The position numbers were made by a program, and so were the translations under genes. Of a stretch of DNA of 64,000 nucleotides, positions 1 to 9,294 are shown piece after piece (positions within the stretch are counted from its first letter, which is position 1; every line of letters starts with the position of its first letter). The stretch lies in assembly GCF_035944375.1 (NCBI RefSeq), contig NZ_DASZBE010000007.1; one strand, written 5' to 3'. Under the pieces are notes generated by a model. The model was not told where the DNA came from. It worked only from the letters and a program-made list of their open reading frames with translations, and ran no database searches. This DNA is from Allobosea sp035944375 (GTDB lineage: Bacteria; Pseudomonadota; Alphaproteobacteria; Rhizobiales; Beijerinckiaceae).

Positions 1-726
1 GGCGATGGCGTCGACCTCGACCCGCGCGGCGGCGTAGTCGCCCTTTTCCAGCGCATGCCAGACCGCCAGCGACCGTTCCGGTGCGACATTGATCAGCCCG
101 GAGGTGAAGCCGCGGGCGCCCAGCGCGTAGAAGGGCGCCGCCCAGCCCTCGGCCAGACCGCAGATCCAGTTGGCGCGCGTTCCTTGCGTCGCCCGCACGC
201 ATTCGGACAGCAGCATCATGTTGGTCGAGGCGAACTTCACGCCGGCGACATTTGGGTGGGTGGCAACCCGGACGAGGTCCTTCACGCCGATCGCGTCGGA
301 GCGGATGTATGCAACGAGCGGCAGCGTCAGTGCTTCGGCGATGGCAACAATATAGTCGGCCTGCGACTGTGGCGCGGCGAAGGGGTCGAGCGGGTGGTGC
401 ACCATCACCGCGTCGCAGCCGGCCTTGGCGGCGAGCCGGCCGGTCGAGACGGCTTCCCGCAAGGACCGGCCGATGCCGGCCGTGACCAGCGCCTTGCCGG
501 CGGCGGCCTCGGCGGCCACCGCATGGCTGCGCACGACCTCGTCGGATGTCATCGGGTAGAATTCGCCGGTGTTGCCGGCGGAGACGATGTTGTGGATGCC
601 GGCCGCGGCGATGCGCGCGACGATCTTACCCGTCACCGCCCAGTCGGCCTCGCCGTCGGCGCCCCAGGCGGTGACATGCACGCCTGAAATGCCGCGCAAA
701 GCACCGCGGATCTTATCACTCGTCAT
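1..726 (-). CDS. DapA-family (dihydrodipicolinate synthase-like) aldolase/lyase, C-terminus cut by window edge
   Basis: An open frame reads leftward from an ATG at 726 past the window edge, so about 242 residues are visible and the C-terminus is missing. The family forms TIM-barrel Schiff-base lyases acting on 2-oxo acids. Visible marks are AGNTGEFYPM near residue 45, where family members carry a G-T/N-T-G-E phosphate/carboxylate loop, LPLVAYIRSD with the expected Tyr, and GVKFAS with the expected Schiff-base Lys. The start overlaps the end of the upstream GntR gene by 11 bases, so the two are probably co-transcribed. The substrate cannot be told; a role in sugar acid or hydroxy acid breakdown fits the neighbours. 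The family is clear, the true dapA is unlikely. Confidence 0.85.
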   Translation of the reverse strand, partial: MTSDKIRGALRGISGVHVTAWGADGEADWAVTGKIVARIAAAGIHNIVSAGNTGEFYPMTSDEVVRSHAVAAEAAAGKALVTAGIGRSLREAVSTGRLAAKAGCDAVMVHHPLDPFAAPQSQADYIVAIAEALTLPLVAYIRSDAIGVKDLVRVATHPNVAGVKFASTNMMLLSECVRATQGTRANWICGLAEGWAAPFYALGARGFTSGLINVAPERSLAVWHALEKGDYAAARVEVDAIA

Positions 727-1447
727 AATCCAGCCCTTCTGCATCGGCGCCGAACACCTGCCGCACATGGGCTTTCGCCGAGCGGATGATGTGGCGGCGC
801 ATTCTCTGTTCGGCGAGCGCGGGATCGCGCGCCCGCAGCGCCTCGTAGATGGAGCGATGTTCCTCGAAGCCCTGGCCGCGCTCTGACGGCTCCGACAGCA
901 GGGCGATGCGTTGCGCATGGTCGTACATGCGCTGCCCGTCGAGCCGGCGCTCGAGATAACCGCAGCCCGAGATGCGGTGAATCGCGCCGTGATAGGCCTC
1001 GTTCAGGATGACGAGATCCTCCAGCGCGCTGTGCTGCGTCGCATGCGCCATTTCCTCGATCAGGCGGCCGATCTCGGCGATGTCGGCGTCGCCGAGGCGG
1101 TTGGCGGCGATATGGGTCATGACGCTTTCGAGCGCGGCGCGCCCCAGGGCCATTTCCAGCGCCTGGCGGGCGGAAAACTCGACGAAGACGCCGCGGCGCG
1201 CCTCGGTGCGCACCAGCCCCTCGGTCTCGAGCTTGCGGATGGCGTCCTTCACCGGGGTGGTGCTGACGCCCAGCATCTCGGCCAGATGCCGCTCGTTCAG
1301 ACGCTCGCCATTGCGGAAGCGCCCGGCGACGATCGCCCGGCGCAGCCGCTCATGCACATGCTCGCGCAGCGAGCGCAGCAGATGAGGGGCGACGGGTTCG
1401 ATGGTCAGGGTCTGCGGCATCTCGCGTCCAGTTTTCGAAGCCGGCAC
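716..1447 (-). CDS. GntR-family regulator, FCD (FadR-like) subfamily
   Basis: A 243-residue protein with an N-terminal winged helix-turn-helix (about residues 25-90, including LAEMLGVSTTPVKDAIRKLE) and an all-helical FCD ligand domain (about 97-230) with the conserved His-bearing stretches NEAYHGAIHRI and EEHRSIYEAL. FCD regulators usually sense small organic acids and repress nearby catabolic genes. It overlaps the DapA-like gene and is divergent from the TctC-type binding protein. A palindrome at 1529-1551 in the divergent gap is a likely operator. A second in-frame ATG lies 9 codons in and could be the true start. Confidence 0.9.
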   Translation of the reverse strand: MPASKTGREMPQTLTIEPVAPHLLRSLREHVHERLRRAIVAGRFRNGERLNERHLAEMLGVSTTPVKDAIRKLETEGLVRTEARRGVFVEFSARQALEMALGRAALESVMTHIAANRLGDADIAEIGRLIEEMAHATQHSALEDLVILNEAYHGAIHRISGCGYLERRLDGQRMYDHAQRIALLSEPSERGQGFEEHRSIYEALRARDPALAEQRMRRHIIRSAKAHVRQVFGADAEGLDYDE

Positions 1448-1528
1448 CCGCGAATCCGCCTTTGCCGGCGGCGGGGTGTCGGCTTCATCACGGCATCACA
1501 CACCATAAAGGACAAGTCACAGCAAGCC

Positions 1529-1551
1529 TGAAATTTCAGATTTCAAATCTG
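1529..1551. promoter_or_regulatory. Candidate GntR operator: two overlapping palindromes
   Basis: TGAAATTTCA (1529-1538) is a perfect 10-bp palindrome and overlaps CAGATTTCAAATCTG (1537-1551), a perfect 15-bp palindrome around a central C. The site lies in the divergent gap between the GntR gene (start 1447) and the TctC-type gene (start 1642), and it is AT-rich in a GC-rich genome. Binding by the GntR protein is inference. Confidence 0.55.
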
Positions 1552-1641
1552 GAATCCTGTGCTATCGGAGTCGGCAAGGATCCGACAACGGACCGCGCCG
1601 GCGAACCCCGCCGGCTCTTTGATGCAATGGGAGGAAGACCG

Positions 1642-2613
1642 ATGACGATGACACGCAGGGCCGCGCTGGCCGCCGCTTGCCTGCTGGCCGCTCCGGCCGC
1701 GCTGGCGCAGAGCGACTATCCCGGCAGCAAGGTGGTGACGATCATCGTCCCCTTCGCCGCCGGCGGAACGACCGATCTGCTGGGACGCGTGCTGGCCGAT
1801 CGCCTCGGTGCGCGCCTCAACGGCAAGTTCATCGTCGAGAACCGGCCCGGCGCCGGCGGCAATACGGGTGTCGCGGCCGCCGCGCGGGCGACGCCCGATG
1901 GCTACACGCTGACGATGGGCACGGTCTCGACCCATGCGATCAATCCCGGTGTCTATGCGAAGATGCCCTTCGACCACGTCAAGGACTTCGCCCCGATCTC
2001 GCAGGTGGCGAGCGTGCCGAACATCCTGATGGTCAATATCGACCTGCCGGTGAAGACGGTGCCGGAGCTGATCGACCTGCTAAAGAAGAACCCGAACAAG
2101 TATTCCTTCGGCTCCTCGGGGGCGGGCACCTCGACCCATATGGCGGCCGAGCTGTTCAAGGTCTCGACCGGAACCGACATGGTGCATGTGCCCTACCGCT
2201 CGAGCGGGCAGGTGACGCAGGACCTGCTCTCGGGCCAGATCCAGATCACCTTCGACAACATCACCATCGCCTGGCCGCATGTCGAAGCCGGCAAGATCCG
2301 CGCGCTCGCCACCGCCACGCCCGAGCGGCTCGCCGTCGCCAAGGACATGCCGGCGCTGGCTGAGTTCATTCCGGGCTATGCGGCCGCGTCCTGGCACGGT
2401 TTCTTCGCGCCGTCGGGCGTGCCGAAGGAGATCGTCGCCAAGCTCTCGACCGAGGTTCAGGCGATCATGCGCGAGCCCGCCGTCATCGACCAGATGAAGA
2501 AGCTCGGCGTCGATCCCGTGGGCTCCAGCCAGGAGCAGTTCACGGCCCATATTACCGCTGAGACCAAGCGCTGGGCCGACGTGGCCAAGAAGGCGAATGT
2601 GCGGATCGAGTGA
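1642..2613 (+). CDS. TctC/Bug-family periplasmic solute-binding protein
   Basis: A 323-residue exported protein of the tripartite tricarboxylate transporter receptor family. The start at 1642 follows a GGGAGGAAG ribosome site at 1629-1637; an upstream in-frame extension lacks such a site. Residues 1-22 form a signal peptide ending in ALAQ. The mature part has family signatures VVTIIVPFAAGGTTDLLGR, ENRPGAGGNTG and SSGAGTSTHMAAELF. These proteins bind carboxylates in the periplasm. No TctA or TctB membrane genes lie nearby, so it is an orphan receptor, which is common in this family. It is divergent from the GntR gene and upstream of the RraA-like gene. Confidence 0.9.
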   Translation: MTMTRRAALAAACLLAAPAALAQSDYPGSKVVTIIVPFAAGGTTDLLGRVLADRLGARLNGKFIVENRPGAGGNTGVAAAARATPDGYTLTMGTVSTHAINPGVYAKMPFDHVKDFAPISQVASVPNILMVNIDLPVKTVPELIDLLKKNPNKYSFGSSGAGTSTHMAAELFKVSTGTDMVHVPYRSSGQVTQDLLSGQIQITFDNITIAWPHVEAGKIRALATATPERLAVAKDMPALAEFIPGYAAASWHGFFAPSGVPKEIVAKLSTEVQAIMREPAVIDQMKKLGVDPVGSSQEQFTAHITAETKRWADVAKKANVRIE

Positions 2614-2627
2614 TCGAATGAGCCAAC

Positions 2628-2706
2628 GTCATGGTCGGGCTTGACCCGACCATCTCGGAAACCAGCGATCTGGTCCTGAGATTCTCGGGTCAAGCCCGAG
2701 AATGAC
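2628..2706. repeat. Dispersed palindromic intergenic repeat, copy 1
   Basis: A 79-bp element with a hairpin at each end: GGTCGGGCTTGACCCGACC on the left and TTCTCGGGTCAAGCCCGAGAA on the right. Its reverse complement matches the copy at 40121-40201 with only a few differences, and 25295-25369 is a more diverged copy. It lies directly 3' of the TctC-type gene. Confidence 0.85.
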
Positions 2707-2751
2707 GCCCGTCCCACATCCACTGCGTCACGAGAACCGGATTGCGCCGCG

Positions 2752-3471
2752 ATGACATTGACCACCCTTACCGACGACAACCGCAAGAAGCTGAAGCGGG
2801 TCTCGACCGCGACGCTGACGACGGCGCTGTTCAAGCGCGGCTTCCGCAACGTCTTCATCCAGGACGTGCGGCCGCTCAGCCAGAAGGCGGAGAGCATGGT
2901 CGGGGAGGCGTTCACGCTGCGCTACATTCCGGCGCGGGAGGATCTCGACCATCTCGGCACCTTCGAGGGGACGCAGCATCCGCAGCGCCGCGCGGTCGAG
3001 GATTGTCCGCCTGGCCATGTCATGGTGATCGACTCCCGCAAGGATCCGCGCGCGGCGTCTGCCGGCGGCATTCTGGTGTCGCGGCTGATGAAGCGCGGCG
3101 TCGCCGGAATCGTCACCGACGGCGGATTTCGCGACAGTCCCGAGATCGCCGGCATGGCGATCCCGGCCTATCACAACCGTCCGAGCGCGCCGACCAACCT
3201 GATCCGGCATCATGCACTCGACATCAATGCGCCGGTCGCCTGCGGCGATGTCGCGGTCTATCCCGGCGACATCATCGTCGGCGACGGCGAGGGCGTCTGC
3301 GTCATCCCCGCCCATCTCGCCAACGAGATCGCGCCGGAGGTCTATGAGCAGACGGCCTATGAGGACTTCGTCGCCGAGCGGGTCCGCGGCGGGCAGGGCC
3401 TGTTCGGCCTCTATCCGGCGAACGAACAGACCAAGGCCGAATTCGCCGCCTGGCGGCCCGGCTGGTCCTGA
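2752..3471 (+). CDS. RraA-like protein (HMG/CHA aldolase-type fold)
   Basis: A 239-residue protein of the RraA family, which includes 4-hydroxy-4-methyl-2-oxoglutarate/oxaloacetate aldolases as well as the RNase E inhibitor of gamma-proteobacteria. The signature GGILVSRLMKRGVAGIVTDG followed by GFRDSPEIAGM carries the G-x-x-R-D element that in the aldolases holds the metal-binding Asp. At 239 residues it is longer than E. coli RraA (about 160), with an N-terminal extension. Beside a carboxylate-binding protein and a DapA-like lyase, an enzyme acting on a hydroxy-oxo acid fits better than RNA regulation, but that is inference. Confidence 0.8.
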   Translation: MTLTTLTDDNRKKLKRVSTATLTTALFKRGFRNVFIQDVRPLSQKAESMVGEAFTLRYIPAREDLDHLGTFEGTQHPQRRAVEDCPPGHVMVIDSRKDPRAASAGGILVSRLMKRGVAGIVTDGGFRDSPEIAGMAIPAYHNRPSAPTNLIRHHALDINAPVACGDVAVYPGDIIVGDGEGVCVIPAHLANEIAPEVYEQTAYEDFVAERVRGGQGLFGLYPANEQTKAEFAAWRPGWS

Positions 3472-3594
3472 GCGCCGCCGCGGGCCAAGCAGCCTGTCCC
3501 ATACCTGGGCGCAGCTTCCTCAACGTTATCTTTAACGGATGCTTGAGACCTCTCTGCGAGTTTTCGCGCATGCCCCTGCTCGCGGGCGTCGAGT

Positions 3595-5178
3595 GTGAAT
3601 GTGATGAAGCCGGCGTCGACAGCCCTCACGGTGAGAGCCTCATGGCCGGCGCGCTACAACGCCTGGGTCAACCGCCGGTTGGGCATGACCCGCCTCGACG
3701 ACAGCGATGCGGCGGCTCTGCGGAAGGCGCAGGGCGAGCAGTTCGGGCGCGTGTTGCCGCCGATTCTGCTCTCCAATCTCCTGTCTGCCGTCCTGGTCGC
3801 GATCACGGCGATGATCCATGGCTGGCTCTGGTTCCCGCTGCTCTGGAGTTCCGCAGTGGTCGCGATCGGCGTCCTCGGCATCCTGCGCATCACCCGCATC
3901 AGGGAGCGTGCCCGCGAGGACGCACCCTCGATCAAGTTCAACGACAAGATCCTGATCGATTCCGCCCTGATGGCGCTGCCCTGGGTGGTCATGGCGGTCG
4001 TCTTCAATCCCACCGCCGTCCCGGAGATGGAGGTGCTGACCGCGACGCTGCTCGCCGGCCTCGTCTGCGCCGGGACCTTCACCATGGCGAGCATGCCGTC
4101 GGCGGCGCTGCTCTTCGCGGGGATCATCCTCGGTGCACGCGTGATCCACATCGCGCTGTCGCCGGGCGATCACATGCTGGAGAACCTGACCTTCCAGGCG
4201 ATCTATGGCTCGGTGATGCTGGTGTCGCTGCGCAGCATGGCGCAACTCTTCATCGACCGCGTCCGTGCCATCAGCAGCGCCCAGGCTCTCGGGCAGGAGG
4301 CCAAGGCCCAGGCTGGAGTCGAGGAGGCGCGTCGCGAAGAGGTCGAGCGGCAGGCGGAGGCTTTCCGGCACGAGATCGGTGCGATCCTGCAACCGGTCTT
4401 CCAGTCGGTCGACCACATGAACGGCGCGGCGGAGCAACTCGTCTCGATTTCCCAGCGCTCGCAGGACAAGCTCGGCGGGCTTTTGACGCAGGTCGGCGAA
4501 GCCAGCCGCGACATCGCCTCGGTCGAATCCTGCTCGCACCGGCTGACCGACACCATCTCGCTGATCCGCGCCGAAGCGGACCGGACGACGCAGTTGGTGC
4601 GGACGGCCGCGTCCGATGTGGCGGCGTCGGTCGCGATCAAGGAGCAACTGACCCGCTCGGTGAGGGACATCGGCGAGGTCTCGGCCCTGATCCGGGAGAT
4701 CGCCGCCCAGACCAATCTGCTTGCGCTGAACGCGACGATCGAGGCGGCCCGTGCCGGCGTCGCGGGGCGCGGCTTCGCCGTTGTCGCGACCGAGGTGAAG
4801 GGCCTGGCCGAGCGCACGGAAGCGGCGACGCAGGAAATCGCGGAGCGGATCGAGGAAGTGAGGGCCTCGACGGAGCGCTCGCTGGCGGCCGTCATGAACA
4901 TCAGCGTCTCCACGGATGCGATCGTCGGCGCGACAGGCGGGATCGTGCTCGCGGTCGACCAGCAGGCCGAGGCGATCCGGACCATGGTCGACCTGCTGAC
5001 ACGCGCGGTCCGCGAGACGCAGCGCGCCGCCGGTGCGATCGATCTCGTCGCGGCCGATGCCGCCCTGACCATGGACAATGGCCGGCAGGTTTCGGACGCC
5101 GCCGCGGGCGTCGACGGATCGGCCCGCCGACTGGACGAATCCGTGGCGCGCTTCTCCCGCCAGCTCGTCGGCGGCTGA
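3595..5178 (+). CDS. Methyl-accepting chemotaxis protein with polytopic N-terminus
   Basis: A 527-residue protein starting at GTG 3595 (an ATG follows at 3604). Residues about 55-215 hold several hydrophobic segments and no large periplasmic domain, so sensing is probably within or near the membrane. The C-terminal half is a coiled-coil signalling domain with the hairpin tip IREIAAQTNLLALNATIEAA and the following GRGFAVVATEVKGLAER, the CheA/CheW-contacting core. No HAMP domain is obvious. It relays an unknown signal to the flagellar kinase. It stands alone, with the epimerase gene convergent and abutting. Confidence 0.92.
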   Translation: MNVMKPASTALTVRASWPARYNAWVNRRLGMTRLDDSDAAALRKAQGEQFGRVLPPILLSNLLSAVLVAITAMIHGWLWFPLLWSSAVVAIGVLGILRITRIRERAREDAPSIKFNDKILIDSALMALPWVVMAVVFNPTAVPEMEVLTATLLAGLVCAGTFTMASMPSAALLFAGIILGARVIHIALSPGDHMLENLTFQAIYGSVMLVSLRSMAQLFIDRVRAISSAQALGQEAKAQAGVEEARREEVERQAEAFRHEIGAILQPVFQSVDHMNGAAEQLVSISQRSQDKLGGLLTQVGEASRDIASVESCSHRLTDTISLIRAEADRTTQLVRTAASDVAASVAIKEQLTRSVRDIGEVSALIREIAAQTNLLALNATIEAARAGVAGRGFAVVATEVKGLAERTEAATQEIAERIEEVRASTERSLAAVMNISVSTDAIVGATGGIVLAVDQQAEAIRTMVDLLTRAVRETQRAAGAIDLVAADAALTMDNGRQVSDAAAGVDGSARRLDESVARFSRQLVGG

Positions 5179-6207
5179 TCAGCTAACGGGGGGGCCGTAG
5201 TAGTCGCGATACCACGCGACGAAGCGGGCGATGCCGGTCTCGATCGGCGTATCGGGGCGGAAGTCGACGCGCGCCATCAGGTCCGACACATCGGCGTAGG
5301 TCGCCCGCACGTCGCCGGGCTGCATCGGCAGATGGCGCTTGATCGCGGACTTGCCGCAGGCGGCCTCGATCACAGCGATGAAGCGGTCGAGGCGGACGGG
5401 CGTGTGATTGCCGATGTTGTAGATCCGCCAGGGCGCGTCCGCCGTGGCGGGGTCCTGGCCGGTGCCGGCGCCGCCCGAGGCGGGCGGCAGGGCGGCCAGC
5501 CGCACGATCGCCTCGCTGATGTCGTCGACATAGGTGAAGTCCCGGCTCATCTCCGCCTCGGCATAGACGTCGATCGGCCGGCCTTCGAGGATCGCCTTCG
5601 TGAACTTGAAATAGGCCATGTCCGGCCGGCCCCAGGGGCCGTAGACGGTGAAGAAGCGCAGGCCGGTCGCAGGGATGCCGTAGAGCTGCGCATAGCTGTG
5701 GGCCATCAGCTCGTTGGCGCGCTTGGTGGCGGCGTAGAGCGAGACCGGATGGTCGGCGCCGTCATGCTCGCTGAAGGGCACCTTGGCGTTGGCGCCATAG
5801 ACCGAGCTCGACGAAGCGTAGACGAGGTGGGCGACCCGGTGGTGCCGGCAGGCCTCCAGCACCGAGAGGAAGCCGTCGAGATTGGAGTGGGCGTAGGCGC
5901 GGGGGTTGTCGAGCGAGTAGCGAACGCCGGCCTGTGCCGCGAGATGGATGACGACGTCGGGCGCGAAGCGGGAGAAGGCGCGGGCGAGCGCGTCGTGATC
6001 GGCGATGTCGATCGGCTCGAAGCCGAACCCCTCCCGCGGCAGGAGCCGGTCGAGCCGCGCCTGCTTGAGGGCGGGATCGTAATAGGGCGTCAGGTTGTCG
6101 ATGCCGAGCACGGCGATGCCGCGCGCCAGCAGCGCCTGCGTGACATGGAAACCGACGAAGCCGGCCGCGCCGGTGAGCAGGACGCGGCGGGGTGAAACCG
6201 TGGTCAT
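5179..6207 (-). CDS. NAD-dependent sugar epimerase, UDP-glucuronate 4-epimerase type
   Basis: A 342-residue extended short-chain dehydrogenase. The Rossmann motif GAAGFVGFHV is at residues 13-22, the catalytic Tyr and Lys are in YAATK, and an Ala-rich HLAAQAGVRYS follows the second strand as in UDP-glucuronate and UDP-glucose epimerases. Such enzymes supply UDP-galacturonate for lipopolysaccharide or capsule. The exact substrate is inferred from overall resemblance. It ends at 5179, one base after the methyl-accepting gene on the other strand. No glycosyltransferase genes flank it. Confidence 0.85.
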   Translation of the reverse strand: MTTVSPRRVLLTGAAGFVGFHVTQALLARGIAVLGIDNLTPYYDPALKQARLDRLLPREGFGFEPIDIADHDALARAFSRFAPDVVIHLAAQAGVRYSLDNPRAYAHSNLDGFLSVLEACRHHRVAHLVYASSSSVYGANAKVPFSEHDGADHPVSLYAATKRANELMAHSYAQLYGIPATGLRFFTVYGPWGRPDMAYFKFTKAILEGRPIDVYAEAEMSRDFTYVDDISEAIVRLAALPPASGGAGTGQDPATADAPWRIYNIGNHTPVRLDRFIAVIEAACGKSAIKRHLPMQPGDVRATYADVSDLMARVDFRPDTPIETGIARFVAWYRDYYGPPVS

Positions 6208-6281
6208 GACGCCCGTTCCGCCCGGTCAGGAGAGGGCGGAGCCCGTGCCCGATCACGGTCTCCGTGGGGTCACCCCATGTT

Positions 6282-6524
6282 TCAGATCGTGCCCTGTGTC
6301 AATGAACGGGCGCTGCGTTCCACGACCGGCGACGGGGACGGCGTCTCGTCGAGCAGGTCCTCCAGCACATCCGCTTCGAGCCCGAGGTCGTCATCCTGCA
6401 GCACGCGCCAGGCCGAACCCTCGATGTCGGCATATTGGCCTGTGCGCATGCACCAGAAGAAGGCCCCGAGCCCGGCCAGGCCCATGCCCAGCGCCAGCGG
6501 GAACAGCACGACTAGAATGTTCAT
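6282..6524 (-). CDS. ccoS: cbb3 oxidase maturation protein CcoS
   Basis: An 80-residue protein with one N-terminal membrane segment (LVVLFPLALGMGLAGLGAFFW) and the CcoS signature of a polar QY-D-E-G---R-L-DD stretch (GQYADIEGSAWRVLQDDD). CcoS is needed for cofactor insertion into cbb3 cytochrome oxidase. It is the last gene of the leftward operon and overlaps ccoI by 4 bases. The tail after residue 45 is longer and acidic compared with short family members. Confidence 0.93.
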   Translation of the reverse strand: MNILVVLFPLALGMGLAGLGAFFWCMRTGQYADIEGSAWRVLQDDDLGLEADVLEDLLDETPSPSPVVERSARSLTQGTI

Positions 6525-8728
6525 GACGTGGCCTCCTCGGTCGCCGCGGCCGGCCGGTGGGCCGCGCGCAGCGCGTTGAGTGTCACCACCAGCGATGAGC
6601 CGGACATGGCGGCGGCGGCGACCAGCGGCGTCGCCAGGCCGGCGATGGCGATGGGGACGGCGATCGCGTTGTAGAGCACGGCGAACCAGAGGTTCTCGAC
6701 CATGAGCGCGCGGGCCTTGCGGGCGATGGTGAGGCTGGTCGCCACGGGGGCGAGGCTGTCGCCGAGGAAGACGATGTCGGCCGCGGCCTGGGCGAGGTGG
6801 GTCGCGCTGATCGGCGAGATCGAGACATGGGCCTTGGCCAAAGCGGGAGCATCGTTGAGACCGTCGCCGACCATCAGCACCTTCCGGCCGCGCTTGGCGA
6901 GATCGTCGAGTGCGTGCAGCTTCTCGTCGGGCCGCAGGCCCGAGCGCCAGTCGGCGATGCCGAGATCATGGGCGACGGCGGCGACGGCCGCCTCGCGGTC
7001 GCCGGAGAGGATCACCGGCTCGAGGCCGAGGCGGCGCAGGTTTTCGACACAGGCGCGGGCATCGGGGCGCAGCTTCTGGCCGACGGCGAAGACGGCGCGC
7101 CGGTCGCCGTGCCGCCAGGCGATGAGCGAGGCGGTGGGGAAGCGGGCGCCAGCCTCTGCGGCAAGCGCCTCGGCCTCGCAGAAGGCGGGGCTGCCCAGCC
7201 GCATCTCTTCGCCCTCGACGATCGCCGCGATGCCCAGCCCGCGATGCTCCTGCGTCTCGGCGCAGGGGGCGGGGCTGCCGGCGGCGCGCCCGATCGCCTG
7301 GGCGAGGGGGTGGCGGCTGGCGGCGGCGAGCGAGGCGGCCGCCCGCAGAATCTCGGGGCCGATCGCATCCGCATTCAGCAGATCGGGCTCGGGCAGGGTC
7401 AGGGTGCCGGTCTTGTCGAACACGACGAGGTCGGCCTCGGCCAGCCGCTCCAGCGCGTCTCCCTCCTTCAGCATCACCTGGCGGCGGAACAGCGCCGAGG
7501 CCGCGACGACCTGCACCGCGGGAATCGCCAATCCCAGCGCGCAGGGGCAGGTGATGATCAGCACGGTGATGGCGATGATCAGCGCCTGCTGCCAGGCGAG
7601 GCCGAAGACGATCCAGCCGACCAGCGTGGCCAGCGCCGTGGCATGGACGAGCGGCGCATAGAGCCGCGCGGCGCGATCCGAGAGGCGCACATAGCGCGAG
7701 CGGCTCTCGACGGCCTGGGCCATCAGCTTGTCGATCTCGTCGAGCAGCGTGCCGGTGCCGGCCGCCTCGACGCGGACCGTCAGCGCTCCCGACAGGTTCA
7801 TCGTGCCGGCGTGGACCTGGCCGCCGGTGGCGATCGGGGCGGGGTCGGTCTCCCCGGTGACGAGGCTGCGGTCGATCTCCGAGCGGCCGCTCTCGACGCG
7901 GCCGTCGACGCAGACGCGCTCGCCCGGCTGGACGAGAACGAGGTCGCCCGGCGCGATCGCGGCGATCGGCAGGGTCACGGTGGTGCCGTCCGGCATCAGC
8001 CGCGTCGCGGTCTCGGCCTTGAGCGCGGCGAGATTGCCGGCGAGGTCGCGCGTGCGTCGGCGCATCATCTGGTCGAGATAGCGGCCGATCAGCAGGAAGA
8101 AGATCAGCATCACCGCGCCGTCGAAATAGGCGTGCTGGGAATGGTTGGCGGTCTCGACGACGGACATGCCGAGCGCCAGCACGATGCCGAGCGTGATCGG
8201 GACGTCCATGTTGACGCCGCCGGCCCGCAGCGCCCGCAGCGCACTCTCGAAGAAGGGACGCCCGGCATAGGCCGCCGTCGGCAGGGCGATCAGGGCCGAC
8301 AGCCAGTGGAAGAAGTCGCGCGTGACCGGCGTGATGTCGCCATTGGCTCCGGACCAGACCGAGACCGAGAGCAGCATGATGTTCATGGCGGCGAAGCCGG
8401 CGACCGCGAGATAGCGCAGCAGCCGCCGCTCTTCCTGCGTGACGCTGTCGCGCTCGGAGGAGGGGAGGAAGGGATAGGCCTTGAATCCGAGCGCGGCCAG
8501 ACGATCGATGACGCCTTCCGGCCGCAGCGCACCCTCCTTCCACTCGACGGTGACCCGCTTCAGGGCGAGATTGACGCGCGCCTTGAGGATGGACGCGTCC
8601 TTCGCCAGCCCGCTCTCGATGGCGTGCATGCAGCCGGCGCAGCGAATGCCCTCCACCGCCAGCTCCATGCCCGCGACGCCGCCTTCGCCATGACGGACGA
8701 AGACGGAGAGATCCTGCTGCGTGGCCAT
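6521..8728 (-). CDS. ccoI: Copper-type P1B ATPase CcoI/FixI
   Basis: A 735-residue heavy-metal P-type ATPase. An N-terminal metal-binding domain carries CAGCMHAIE near residue 30, followed by eight predicted membrane segments. The transmembrane metal site is CPCALGLA, the phosphorylated Asp lies in DKTGTLT, and the hinge is MVGDGLNDAPALA. CcoI exports copper across the inner membrane for the CuB site of the cbb3 oxidase. It lies between ccoH and ccoS in the classical order, which separates it from general copper-efflux ATPases. Confidence 0.95.
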   Translation of the reverse strand: MATQQDLSVFVRHGEGGVAGMELAVEGIRCAGCMHAIESGLAKDASILKARVNLALKRVTVEWKEGALRPEGVIDRLAALGFKAYPFLPSSERDSVTQEERRLLRYLAVAGFAAMNIMLLSVSVWSGANGDITPVTRDFFHWLSALIALPTAAYAGRPFFESALRALRAGGVNMDVPITLGIVLALGMSVVETANHSQHAYFDGAVMLIFFLLIGRYLDQMMRRRTRDLAGNLAALKAETATRLMPDGTTVTLPIAAIAPGDLVLVQPGERVCVDGRVESGRSEIDRSLVTGETDPAPIATGGQVHAGTMNLSGALTVRVEAAGTGTLLDEIDKLMAQAVESRSRYVRLSDRAARLYAPLVHATALATLVGWIVFGLAWQQALIIAITVLIITCPCALGLAIPAVQVVAASALFRRQVMLKEGDALERLAEADLVVFDKTGTLTLPEPDLLNADAIGPEILRAAASLAAASRHPLAQAIGRAAGSPAPCAETQEHRGLGIAAIVEGEEMRLGSPAFCEAEALAAEAGARFPTASLIAWRHGDRRAVFAVGQKLRPDARACVENLRRLGLEPVILSGDREAAVAAVAHDLGIADWRSGLRPDEKLHALDDLAKRGRKVLMVGDGLNDAPALAKAHVSISPISATHLAQAAADIVFLGDSLAPVATSLTIARKARALMVENLWFAVLYNAIAVPIAIAGLATPLVAAAAMSGSSLVVTLNALRAAHRPAAATEEATS

Positions 8729-8734
8729 GTCGGC

Positions 8735-9283
8735 TCAGTCCTTCAACACGACGCGGCTGCGCGAGACGAAGACCGTTTCGGTGCCCCGAGCGGCCTGGAC
8801 GGCGAGCGTCCAGCGGCCGCCGTGAACCTCCGGGATGGTGGCGGTGTAGTCGCCGGCGGAGCCTTCGTTCAATGGCGCCGCATGATCCTCGCGACGGGCG
8901 GCGGGATGTTCGAGCCGCGCCTCGACGAGAAGGCCGATGACCGGCGCGCCCGCGTTGTCGCGCAGCGACAGCGTCACCACGGCATCGGCCCCCGACCGGC
9001 GGATTTGCGCGCTGGCCTGCCAGCCGCGCTGCTCCTGCGCCTGCATGCGGGCGATCTCGCCGTTGAAGCGCTGGCTCGTCTCATAGGCGCTCTTCACGTC
9101 GACGCCGGGCATGGTGGTGATCGCGATGGTCATCATCACGGCGTTCACCCCCGCGACGACCAGGAAGAAGCCGATCAGCGCGCCCGCCACCATGCGGCCG
9201 CTGAGACGGAAGGGCTGGGCGCTGCGCGGACGAACCTGCGCTGTCAGATCCACAGGCATGATGAAGGCTCCACAGCAGGACAT
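8735..9283 (-). CDS. ccoH: FixH/CcoH family cbb3 oxidase assembly protein
   Basis: A 182-residue protein with a membrane anchor (about residues 30-52, MVAGALIGFFLVVAGVNAVM) and a periplasmic beta-rich domain. The family mark is the stretch MPGVDVKSAYETSQRFN after the anchor, and the end resembles an Ig-like fold (GGRWTLAVQAARGTETVF). CcoH helps stabilise and assemble cbb3 oxidase. It sits between ccoG and ccoI, 11 bases after ccoG and 6 before ccoI. An unusual N-terminal MSCCGAF adds two cysteines before the anchor; a later start at the Met in FIMPVDL would remove them. Confidence 0.92.
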   Translation of the reverse strand: MSCCGAFIMPVDLTAQVRPRSAQPFRLSGRMVAGALIGFFLVVAGVNAVMMTIAITTMPGVDVKSAYETSQRFNGEIARMQAQEQRGWQASAQIRRSGADAVVTLSLRDNAGAPVIGLLVEARLEHPAARREDHAAPLNEGSAGDYTATIPEVHGGRWTLAVQAARGTETVFVSRSRVVLKD

Positions 9284-9294
9284 GGCGTGCCCCT

